A stretch of 45,141 nucleotides of DNA from Bacillota bacterium. GTDB lineage: Bacteria; Bacillota; Clostridia; Oscillospirales; Ruminococcaceae. Location: the NCBI GenBank assembly GCA_023415575.1, contig JAEZKF010000022.1, positions 1-45,141 on the forward strand, written 5' to 3'. This document shows positions 25,566-33,092 of the stretch, one piece after another; the stretch's first letter is position 1, and every line of letters starts with the position of its first letter. Below the pieces are notes generated by a model. That model was not told where the DNA came from and did not search any database. It saw only the letters and a program-made list of their open reading frames with translations. The translations under genes were made by a program, and so were the position numbers.

Positions 25566-25600
25566 CCATATGGGTGTGGAAAATAAAGTGACCCATATGG
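25566..25600. repeat. Perfect 10-bp inverted repeat ahead of the permease operon
   Basis: CCATATGGGT (25566-25575) and ACCCATATGG (25591-25600) around a 15-nt spacer, about 86 nt upstream of the first permease start. It could be an operator or an RNA hairpin in the leader; no T-tract follows, so it is not a terminator. Confidence 0.7.
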
Positions 25601-25685
25601 GGAGCATGCCGGCAGTAAGGCTGGTGGATAGTAACCCTTTTATTCGATCGAAGAAAAAATATGTAGGAAGGGAGTTTTCATTTTG

Positions 25686-26657
25686 ATGGCAACAGCCAGG
25701 AAGGCTTCGCCGGCCCTGGGCAAGCACAATAAGTTTGGGTCGAAGCGAAACCTTCGCACCAACCTAGCGTACTTTCTTATGCTGTCACCCGGCTTAATAG
25801 TACTAATCATCAACAACTACATACCGATGTTCGGTGTGGTGCTGCCATTTAAGGAGTACCGTTATCACGGCGGATATTTTTCAAGCCTGTTTAATAGTGA
25901 GTGGGTGGGCTTTAAGAACTTTAAGTTCCTCTTCTCCTCCCCCAACATCCTGCAGGCCACGCGCAACACCATCCTTTACAACCTCTTGTTCATTGTACTT
26001 GGTGTAGTTGTTCCGGTCGCAATGGCAATTGCACTGACTGAGTTACGCAACAGGCGGATGTCAAAAATCTACCAGAGCGTATACTTTTTGCCCTACTTCC
26101 TATCGTGGATTATCGTAAGCTACTTAGCCTTTTCCATGCTGAGCTTTGACAATGGTTTTATTAACAGTGTTTTAGAGATGTTCGGTCTGGAAAGAGTCAA
26201 TTGGTACTACGAGGTAAAGGCTTGGCCCTTCATCATTACCTTCTTCCAGATGTGGAAGTACACGGGCTATAACATAGTTATCTACATAGCCACCATCGCG
26301 GGCATCAGTGAGGAATACTACGAGGCTGCAACGCTCGATGGCGCAACCAAGCTCCAGCAGATTCGCTACATCACGCTGCCCATGCTCAAGACGGTAATGA
26401 TTATTACCACCCTGCTTGCAGTAGGCAGAATCTTTAATTCCGATTTCGGTTTGTTCTACAATGTACCGCGCAACATCGGCGCACTTTACCCGGCCACCAA
26501 TGTTATTGACACACTGGTCTATATCATGCTCAAGAACTCCAATAACGTGGGTATGACCGCTGCGGCTAGCTTCTATCAGGCGGTTGTCGGATGCATTACG
26601 GTATTCACAGCCAACATGATTGTCCGCAGAATCGACAAAGAGCAGGCACTGTTTTAG
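25686..26657 (+). CDS. Carbohydrate ABC transporter permease (LplB/YteP type)
   Basis: First membrane subunit of a CUT1-like sugar importer. The 323 residues show about six membrane spans and the permease EAA loop (YYEAATLDGATKLQQIRYITLPML) that contacts the ATPase. The N-terminus (LAYFLMLSPGLIVLIINNYIPMFGVVLPF) matches the LplB/YteP group. The ATG at 25686 has AAGGGAG 11 nt upstream; an in-frame TTG at 25683 is the alternative. No ATPase gene is nearby, as usual for families that share MsmK-type ATPases. Confidence 0.94.
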   Translation: MATARKASPALGKHNKFGSKRNLRTNLAYFLMLSPGLIVLIINNYIPMFGVVLPFKEYRYHGGYFSSLFNSEWVGFKNFKFLFSSPNILQATRNTILYNLLFIVLGVVVPVAMAIALTELRNRRMSKIYQSVYFLPYFLSWIIVSYLAFSMLSFDNGFINSVLEMFGLERVNWYYEVKAWPFIITFFQMWKYTGYNIVIYIATIAGISEEYYEAATLDGATKLQQIRYITLPMLKTVMIITTLLAVGRIFNSDFGLFYNVPRNIGALYPATNVIDTLVYIMLKNSNNVGMTAAASFYQAVVGCITVFTANMIVRRIDKEQALF

Positions 26658-26677
26658 CAGAGGGGGTAAAGAAACAG

Positions 26678-27577
26678 ATGAAACGCAAAGGAATAGAGAA
26701 CAAGATTTCTCCAACGACAAACGCGGCACTGAATGTGATCTTCTTTATCATTCTCATCGCGTGTCTAGCCCCGATTATTCTCGTTGTCATGATTTCACTG
26801 ACCGAAGAGAAAACCATACTGCGAAACGGCTACAGCTTTTTCCCCGAGGTTTTCAGTGTAGAATCCTACAAGTTCCTGTTTAAGGGCGGCAGCCTGATCC
26901 TGAACGCATATGGAGTTTCCATCTTCGTCGCGGTTGTGGGCACCATCCTAAGCATGTTTACTATTACCATGTACGCCTACCCGCTGTCGCGCAGCGACTT
27001 TAAGTACAGAGGATTTTTCTCCTTCCTCGCCTTCTTTACCATGATTTTCGGCGGCGGACTTGTGCCGTGGGTTATGGTGTACAATCAGCTTTTACCTATC
27101 GCAAACACAGTATGGGTACTTATCTTCCCATACCTGCTTAATGCGTGGAACGTCATTATCCTGCGCACCTTTATGAAGACGACGGTGCCCGAGGCGATTA
27201 TCGAATCGGCCCGTATCGACGGAGCCGGAGAGTTCCGAATCCTGTTTTCCATTGTCTTACCTCTGTGTAAGGCAGGTCTTGCAACAATAGGACTCTTCTG
27301 TATCCTCGCTTATTGGAACGACTGGTACCTGCCGCTGTTGTTTGTAACCGATAAGAATGTTTACAACATCCAGTTCTTGATGTACCAGACCCTTTCCAAC
27401 ATTCAGTTCTTAAGCAATACCACCATCGGTAACGCCGCGGAGATTGCAGCATCGCTGCCGAGCGAAGGTGCCCGTATGGCGGTAGCAGTAGTAAGTATCG
27501 GACCGATTATCTTCGCTTATCCCTTCTTCCAAGGGTATTTTGTCAAGGGCCTTACCATAGGCGCCGTAAAAGGATGA
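26678..27577 (+). CDS. Carbohydrate ABC transporter permease (YtcP/LplC type)
   Basis: Second permease subunit, 299 residues with about six membrane spans and the EAA loop (PEAIIESARIDGAGEFRILFSIVLPL). The C-terminal FFQGYFVKGLTIGAVKG is the family signature. AGGGGGT lies 10 nt ahead of the ATG at 26678. It starts 21 nt after the first permease. Confidence 0.94.
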   Translation: MKRKGIENKISPTTNAALNVIFFIILIACLAPIILVVMISLTEEKTILRNGYSFFPEVFSVESYKFLFKGGSLILNAYGVSIFVAVVGTILSMFTITMYAYPLSRSDFKYRGFFSFLAFFTMIFGGGLVPWVMVYNQLLPIANTVWVLIFPYLLNAWNVIILRTFMKTTVPEAIIESARIDGAGEFRILFSIVLPLCKAGLATIGLFCILAYWNDWYLPLLFVTDKNVYNIQFLMYQTLSNIQFLSNTTIGNAAEIAASLPSEGARMAVAVVSIGPIIFAYPFFQGYFVKGLTIGAVKG

Positions 27578-27579
27578 GC

Positions 27580-27595
27580 CCGGGAAAAGTCCCGG
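27580..27595 (+). other. Intercistronic stem-loop between permease and binding-protein genes
   Basis: CCGGGA / TCCCGG with loop AAAG, directly after the permease stop and 33 nt before the start of the binding-protein gene, with no T-tract. Such hairpins protect the downstream mRNA end and raise the amount of binding protein relative to permease; that role is inferred. Confidence 0.5.
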
Positions 27596-27628
27596 TCATC
27601 ATATAACTTTAACAGGAGGATCAATTTG

Positions 27629-29167
27629 ATGCAAAAGGCAAAGAAACTACTTAGTGTAATCCTGATGTTATGTATCGTTGCTTCTATCGCTGTAGGCTGC
27701 GCTTCTACCCCGGCACCTGCAAGCGATACCCCGTCTGGTTCCGCTGGTGACGCTTCCCAGGCGGACAATACGCCCAAGGAGACTGTAACCCTTGAAGTAT
27801 GGTTCACCGGTACTCCTCAGGACCAGGCAGACCGCGTTGAGCAGGCTATCAACGACTACCTGAAGAACACCCTTAACAGCAACATTCAGGTAAACATTGA
27901 AGAGCTCGGTTGGAACGACGAGTACACCCAGCGTGTAAACAACGCTCTTTCTACCGGCCAGGCTGTTGACGTAGTATTCACCGCTAACTGGTGCGCTAAC
28001 GTTCAGCAGAATGCTCTTCAGGGTAACTTCCTTGATCTGACCAACTACCTCGCAGCCAACCCCGAGATCTCCGAGATTCTCGGCGAGGACTTCATTAACG
28101 GCTCCAAGATTAAGGGCGTAAACTATGCACTGCCCTGCAACAAGGAGAAGTTCCACAACTGGGGCTTCCTGCTCAGAAAAGACCTCGTTGACAAGTACAA
28201 CATCGACCTTACCACCATTAAGTCCACAAAGGACCTCGAGCCCTACTTCGACAAGGTTCTCGCTGAGGAAACCGGTATTACTCCTATCGCTATCCAGGGT
28301 ATGGACGTTCCGGATTGGAAGTTCCTTGATTGGGACAACATCAGCGATGATGACGTTCCCGGCGCTCTCTATCCCACATCCGATGGCTCCAGCAAGACCA
28401 TCATCAACCAGTTCACCGCTCCTGAGTCTATTGCAGTTTACAAGACCATGAAGGAGTACCTCAAGAAGGGTTACATCAGCCCCGACGCTGCAAGCGCACC
28501 TGGCGTATCTGACCTTCTGAACACCGGTAAGTACTTTGCAGCTGTTCAGTCTCTCAAGCCTGGTAAGGATGCAGAGATGACCCAGAGCACCGGTATCGAG
28601 TATGTTCAGGTTGACATCACCAAGGCTTACAAGACCAACCGTGAGACCACCGGCGCAATGCTCGCTATTCCTACCCACAGCAAACATCCTGATGAGGCAT
28701 TCCAGTTCATTAAGCTCCTGTACACCGATGCAAACATCCTCAATCTGATTGTATTCGGTCAGGAGAACATTGACTACACCAAGAATGCTGACGGTACCAT
28801 CACCACAATCAGTGGTTCCGGCTATGCTTCTGGTAACGGCTGGCGCTTTGGCGATCAGTTCAAGCAGTACCTCCTCGATATTGAGGATCCCGAGAAGTGG
28901 AACAAGTGGAAGTCCATCAACGACAGCGCTCCCGCTCTCTACAGCCTCGGCTTTATGTTCGATAACAACGACACCAACGTTCAGACCCTGATTGCTAACA
29001 ACAGAGCTGTTACCCAGGAGTACTATAAGACATTCCTGTCCGGCCAGGCTAACGACGTTGACGCTCTTGTAAAAGAGATGGATGCGAAGTACAAGGCTGC
29101 AGGTGTTGATGATCTGCTCAAGGTAATGCAGGAGCAGTTCGACGCTTGGGTAGCTGCTAACAAGTAG
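27629..29167 (+). CDS. ABC substrate-binding lipoprotein (LplA/YtcQ type, DUF3502)
   Basis: Extracytoplasmic binding lipoprotein of the sugar importer. The signal peptide ends with a lipobox before Cys (AVGCAS, Cys about residue 24), followed by a Ser/Pro/Ala/Asp-rich linker (to about 50) and the binding domain (VTLEVWFTGTPQDQADRVEQ). The C-terminal part (GNGWRFGDQFKQYLL, NNRAVTQEY) is the DUF3502 region. It has 512 residues. AGGAGG precedes the start (TTG at 27626 or ATG at 27629). Codon use is extremely biased (AAC, GAC, AAG, GGT, GCT), unlike its neighbours, which indicates very high expression. Confidence 0.95.
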   Translation: MQKAKKLLSVILMLCIVASIAVGCASTPAPASDTPSGSAGDASQADNTPKETVTLEVWFTGTPQDQADRVEQAINDYLKNTLNSNIQVNIEELGWNDEYTQRVNNALSTGQAVDVVFTANWCANVQQNALQGNFLDLTNYLAANPEISEILGEDFINGSKIKGVNYALPCNKEKFHNWGFLLRKDLVDKYNIDLTTIKSTKDLEPYFDKVLAEETGITPIAIQGMDVPDWKFLDWDNISDDDVPGALYPTSDGSSKTIINQFTAPESIAVYKTMKEYLKKGYISPDAASAPGVSDLLNTGKYFAAVQSLKPGKDAEMTQSTGIEYVQVDITKAYKTNRETTGAMLAIPTHSKHPDEAFQFIKLLYTDANILNLIVFGQENIDYTKNADGTITTISGSGYASGNGWRFGDQFKQYLLDIEDPEKWNKWKSINDSAPALYSLGFMFDNNDTNVQTLIANNRAVTQEYYKTFLSGQANDVDALVKEMDAKYKAAGVDDLLKVMQEQFDAWVAANK

Positions 29168-29271
29168 TTTTCTCCTCAGTACCCAAAACGGCGTGGAGTT
29201 TACGCTCATCGACTCTGCGCCAAGGTAATTTGCGGGTTACATTTTTCATACATTTTTTCTTCGAGGCAAAG

Positions 29272-29302
29272 ACCGTCCTGGTGATACGACAGGGCGGTTT
29301 TT
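29272..29302 (+). terminator. Terminator of the permease operon
   Basis: Stem ACCGTCCTG / CAGGGCGGT (one G-T pair) followed by TTTT, about 105 nt after the binding-protein stop. The interval 29168-29271 shows no gene. Confidence 0.85.
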
Positions 29303-29362
29303 GCTGCCCATTTTTAGGCATCCGAAATGTGCTTATATGGCGCACAAATAAAAGGGCAGCGC

Positions 29363-29391
29363 TTGACACAAAGCGTTGATTTTACTATAAT
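29363..29391 (+). promoter_or_regulatory. Sigma-A promoter of hisS-aspS
   Basis: Consensus -35 TTGACA (29363-29368), 17-nt spacer and -10 TATAAT (29386-29391). Transcription would start near 29398. Confidence 0.93.
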
Positions 29392-29397
29392 TATGCT

Positions 29398-29672
29398 GCA
29401 GCTTTTTATAGCAATATCAGGGATTAGACGCAGCGTGTTTGCCAAAAAAGGCATAGCGCGCACCGGGAAGGACCCAGTACCAAAGGCGTGCAACCAGAGA
29501 GGACAAGCCATTAGGCTGAAAGCTTGTTTTTGCATCACCGCTTTTTGGGAAGACAGCCTTCCTTAGTCTATCGTTTCCCGCGTTAAGGGGATAAAGAGCG
29601 GGGCGCGCAAAGCGCGTCCAACAAGGGTGGCACCACGGGTAATCCCGTCCCTTTTTCGGGGGACGGGTTTTT
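29398..29672 (+). promoter_or_regulatory. T-box riboswitch, Asp-specific, controlling hisS-aspS
   Basis: Leader RNA that senses uncharged tRNA. The T-box AAGGGTGGCACCACGGG is at 29623-29639. Stem I: base GA(T)TAGAC (29422-29429) with GTCTATC (29566-29572), then GGAAGG (29466-29471) with CCTTCC (29557-29562); loop-E pair AGTA (29476-29479) opposite GAA (29549-29551). The codon right after GAA is GAC (29552-29554) followed by A, so the specifier reads Asp. The T-box bulge is TGGC, which pairs with a tRNA ending GCCA; bacterial tRNA(Asp) has discriminator G73, tRNA(His) has C73. An extra hairpin (29433-29461) sits in the lower part of Stem I. The terminator is CCCGTCCC / GGGACGGG (29644-29667) followed by TTTTT. 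Confidence 0.93.
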
Positions 29673-29749
29673 GTTTTATCTTCATCTGGTATTTGCCCTA
29701 GAAACAGTCCATACTGATACCGAATAATAAAGAAAGGTTGGGAGAAACA

Positions 29750-31081
29750 ATGGCTCTGCTTACAAAGGCGCCGCGCGGCACACAGGATGTTCTGCCCGCA
29801 CAGAGCGCAAAGGTACGCTATGTAGAGCAAACCGCCCTCGATATCGCAGGGCTTTACGGCTTTAAGGAGGTGCGAACCCCCACCTTTGAGCATACCGAGC
29901 TGTTCGACCGTTCGGTGGGCGACACCACCGACGTGGTTCAAAAGGAGATGTACACCTTCCTTGATAAGGGCGGGCGTTCGATTACGTTGCGTCCCGAAGG
30001 CACGGCGGGTGTTGTGCGCAGCGTGATGGAGCACGGGCTTTTAAACGACTCTCTCCCTCTAAAAACCTGCTATATCTCCAACTGCTTTCGCTACGAAAAG
30101 CCCCAGGCCGGACGGTGGCGCGAGTTTACCCAGTTTGGTGTTGAGATGTTCGGCCCGGCCGCACCCGACGCGGATGCCGAGGTAATTGCCCTTGCAAACG
30201 AGATTATCACCACTCTCGGCGGCACCGACATCACCTTAAAGATTAACTCCATCGGCTGCCCCAAATGCCGCACCGAATACCACAAGGCCCTTAAGGCGTA
30301 TTTTGCCGAGAATGCCGAAACCCTGTGCGAGACCTGCCGCGGCCGTCTTGACAAAAACCCCATGCGCATTCTCGACTGCAAGAGCCCCGTTTGCGGGGAG
30401 GTAGCCAAAGACGCACCCAAGGTGCTTGATTATATCTGCGATGACTGCAAAGACCACTTTGAGGGGGTCAAAACCCGCCTTACGGGGGCAGGCATCTCCT
30501 ATACCATCGACCCGACACTGGTGCGCGGACTTGACTACTACACCAATACGGTGTTTGAGTTTGTATCCAATCAAATCGGCGCCCAGGGCACAGTCTGCGG
30601 CGGTGGACGTTACAACGGGCTTGTAGAGGCCCTTGGCGGCAACCCCACACCGGCCCTCGGCTTTGGCATGGGCATCGGCAGGCTCCTGCTTGTTATGGAG
30701 AACAGCGACGCCCCCTACCCGGAGGAGAAGCGGTGTGACGTCTACTTTGCGCCTTTGGGTGATAATGCAAAGCAGCGCGCGTTTGAGCTTACTAAGCTTT
30801 TGCGCAGCGAGGGCTTCTATGCGGAAACCGACCTCATGGGCAGAAGCCTCAAAGCCCAGATGAAGTATGCCGATAAGATTGGGGCAGTGTACACCGTCGT
30901 CATCGGCGACAACGAGCTGCTGGAGGGTATTGGCAAGCTTAAGAATATGAAGACGGGCGAGCAGAGCGAGGTACCGCTCTCGGACGACCTTGTTCAAACC
31001 ATCTATAACCTGACTCTGGCCGAAGCGGTGGAGGACCTCAACAACACCGGCATTGCAGGCTTTCAGTTTGATTCGTTCTAA
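29750..31081 (+). CDS. hisS: Histidine-tRNA ligase
   Basis: Class II aminoacyl-tRNA synthetase that charges tRNA(His). The 443 residues contain motif 1 near TPTFEHTELF, motif 2 (CYISNCFRYEKPQAGRWREFTQFGVE), the histidine A-motif region (LVRGLDYYTNTVFEF) and motif 3 (ALGFGMGIGRLL), plus the C-terminal anticodon-binding domain. The ATG at 29750 is preferred to the in-frame TTG at 29738; GGTTGGGAG is upstream. First gene of the operon behind the T-box. Confidence 0.97.
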   Translation: MALLTKAPRGTQDVLPAQSAKVRYVEQTALDIAGLYGFKEVRTPTFEHTELFDRSVGDTTDVVQKEMYTFLDKGGRSITLRPEGTAGVVRSVMEHGLLNDSLPLKTCYISNCFRYEKPQAGRWREFTQFGVEMFGPAAPDADAEVIALANEIITTLGGTDITLKINSIGCPKCRTEYHKALKAYFAENAETLCETCRGRLDKNPMRILDCKSPVCGEVAKDAPKVLDYICDDCKDHFEGVKTRLTGAGISYTIDPTLVRGLDYYTNTVFEFVSNQIGAQGTVCGGGRYNGLVEALGGNPTPALGFGMGIGRLLLVMENSDAPYPEEKRCDVYFAPLGDNAKQRAFELTKLLRSEGFYAETDLMGRSLKAQMKYADKIGAVYTVVIGDNELLEGIGKLKNMKTGEQSEVPLSDDLVQTIYNLTLAEAVEDLNNTGIAGFQFDSF

Positions 31082-31105
31082 ATCTTGAAAGGATATGGTT
31101 GTAAT

Positions 31106-32893
31106 ATGAGTATCGATACCATGGGCTCTCTGCGCCGCACCCATTACTGCGGCGATGTGAGCGAGCAGGATATTCAAAACGAGGTTGTAGTGTGCGGCTT
31201 TGTGCAAAAGGTTCGCGATATGGGAAACCTTGTGTTTATCGACCTGCGCGACCGCACTGGAATCGTTCAGCTTGCCTTTGATGACGGTACAGCGCCTGAC
31301 ATCATTGCAAAGGCAAAGACGGTGCATTCCGAGTATGTTTTGATGGCAAAGGGGCCGGTCAGAAGGCGTCAGTCCATCAACCGCGATATCAAAACGGGTA
31401 CCGTTGAGGTGTACGCAAACGACCTGCGTATCCTCTCCCGGGCCGAGACCCCGCCGTTTGAGATTACCGACCAAACCAAGGTCAATGAGGAGCTGCGCCT
31501 CAAATACCGCTACCTCGATTTGCGCCGCCCAACCTTGCAAAAAAACCTCATCCTCCGCCACAAGATTGCGAAGGTTACGCGTGACTATTTTGACGAAAAC
31601 GGCTTTTTAGAGATAGAAACCCCGATGATGATTAAGTCAACACCGGAGGGTGCGCGCGACTACTTAGTGCCCTCGCGTGTGCACAGCGGCAAGTTCTACG
31701 CCCTGCCGCAGTCGCCCCAGATTTATAAGCAGCTTTTGATGATCTCGGGCTATGACCGCTACTTCCAGCTTGCAAGATGCTTCCGCGACGAGGATTTGCG
31801 CGCCGACCGCCAGCCGGAGTTCACCCAAATCGACCTTGAGATGTCGTATGTCGACATGGACGATATCCTGCGCATGATAGAAGGGTATGTGCACCGCCTG
31901 TTTTCCGAGGTGCTCGGTGTCGAGGTGCCGATGCCCCTGCCACGCCTGACCTACCGCGAGGCCATGGAGCGCTACGGCTCGGATAAGCCGGATACCCGCT
32001 TTGGCATGGAGATTTGCGACCTATCCGATGTTGTGAAGAACACCCCGTTTGCCGTGTTTGCGGACGCTATTAAGAACGGAGGCAGCGTGCGCGGCATCGT
32101 GGCAAAGGGTGGGGCCGCAAAGCTCACCCGCAAGGAGATAGACAAGCTCACCGAGATGGTGCGCGGCATCGGTGCCAAGGGTCTTGCCTACATCCGCTGG
32201 GTGGACGAAGCACCCAACTGCTCCTTTGCAAAGTTCCTCGCCGAGGGCGAGCAGGATGCTATCATCGAGGCCCTTGGCATGGAGCAGGGGGATGTTGCAC
32301 TGATTATTGCGGATAACAACCGCGTGACCCTGCCTGTTTTGGGTGCACTGCGCCTTGCCGTTGCAAAGCAGCTTGAAATCCCGCGCACGGGCTACAACTT
32401 CCTGTGGATTACCGAGTTCCCCTTCTTTGAGTGGGATGAGGAGACCGGCACATGGGTTGCCATGCACCACCCCTTTACCATGCCGATGGAGGAGTGCCTG
32501 CCCCTGCTTGAGACCGACCCCGGTGCGGTCCGCGCAAAGGCATACGACTTGGTGCTCAACGGTATTGAGCTTTCAAGCGGCTCCATTCGCATCACTGACT
32601 ATGCGCTGCAGCAGCGTATGTTTGGGCTTTTGGGCCTTACCAAGGAGGAGATTGAAGCGAAGTTCGGCTTCCTCGTGGATGCCTATCGCTATGCCTCTCC
32701 GCCCCACGGCGGCATGGGCATCGGCCTTGACCGCCTGACCATGCTCATGTGCGAGGCCGACAGCCTGCGCGATGTTGTCGCCTTCCCCAAGGTGCAGAAC
32801 GCAAGCGAGCTCATGAGCTCCTGCCCCTCCGAGGTTGACGCAAAACAGCTCGCCGAGCTTTCGATTGCGGTAGTGAAGAAGGAAAACGATTAA
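31106..32893 (+). CDS. aspS: Aspartate-tRNA ligase
   Basis: Class IIb synthetase that charges tRNA(Asp). The 595 residues show the N-terminal OB-fold anticodon-binding domain (RTHYCGDV, GFVQKVRDMGNLVFIDLRDRTG), motif 2 (FQLARCFRDEDLRADRQPEFTQID), the bacterial GAD insertion and motif 3 (GGMGIGLDRL). The ATG at 31106 is chosen; the in-frame TTG at 31085 overlaps the AAAGGA site. Starting 24 nt after hisS, it is cotranscribed and so also under T-box control. Confidence 0.97.
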   Translation: MSIDTMGSLRRTHYCGDVSEQDIQNEVVVCGFVQKVRDMGNLVFIDLRDRTGIVQLAFDDGTAPDIIAKAKTVHSEYVLMAKGPVRRRQSINRDIKTGTVEVYANDLRILSRAETPPFEITDQTKVNEELRLKYRYLDLRRPTLQKNLILRHKIAKVTRDYFDENGFLEIETPMMIKSTPEGARDYLVPSRVHSGKFYALPQSPQIYKQLLMISGYDRYFQLARCFRDEDLRADRQPEFTQIDLEMSYVDMDDILRMIEGYVHRLFSEVLGVEVPMPLPRLTYREAMERYGSDKPDTRFGMEICDLSDVVKNTPFAVFADAIKNGGSVRGIVAKGGAAKLTRKEIDKLTEMVRGIGAKGLAYIRWVDEAPNCSFAKFLAEGEQDAIIEALGMEQGDVALIIADNNRVTLPVLGALRLAVAKQLEIPRTGYNFLWITEFPFFEWDEETGTWVAMHHPFTMPMEECLPLLETDPGAVRAKAYDLVLNGIELSSGSIRITDYALQQRMFGLLGLTKEEIEAKFGFLVDAYRYASPPHGGMGIGLDRLTMLMCEADSLRDVVAFPKVQNASELMSSCPSEVDAKQLAELSIAVVKKEND

Positions 32894-32933
32894 ACGATTT
32901 AATGTGAGAATAATATAAAAACGCTGTTACTAT

Positions 32934-32980
32934 AAGCGTCCTAATCAGGCTTAATCTTGATTAGGACGCTTTTCTTTTTT
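32934..32980 (+). terminator. Terminator of hisS-aspS
   Basis: Perfect 14-bp stem (AAGCGTCCTAATCA / TGATTAGGACGCTT), 10-nt loop, then TTCTTTTTT. It marks the left edge of the AT-rich island. Confidence 0.95.
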
Positions 32981-33092
32981 AAAGTTGTGAAAATGTTATT
33001 AAGTTTAGCTCAATTACTGCTGGAATATAGAATCTCATGTAAAAATATGATACATTTGTAATATAGAGATAATATAGAAAGGAGGTTATATC

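Noticed and set aside
27668..29209. 513-codon open frame on the minus strand
   Set aside because: It is the exact antisense of the highly codon-biased binding-protein gene; its openness follows from the codon bias, and it shows no ribosome site and no recognisable motifs.
30236..31561. 441-codon open frame on the minus strand across hisS and aspS
   Set aside because: Antisense shadow of two well-identified synthetase genes, with no domain or start site.
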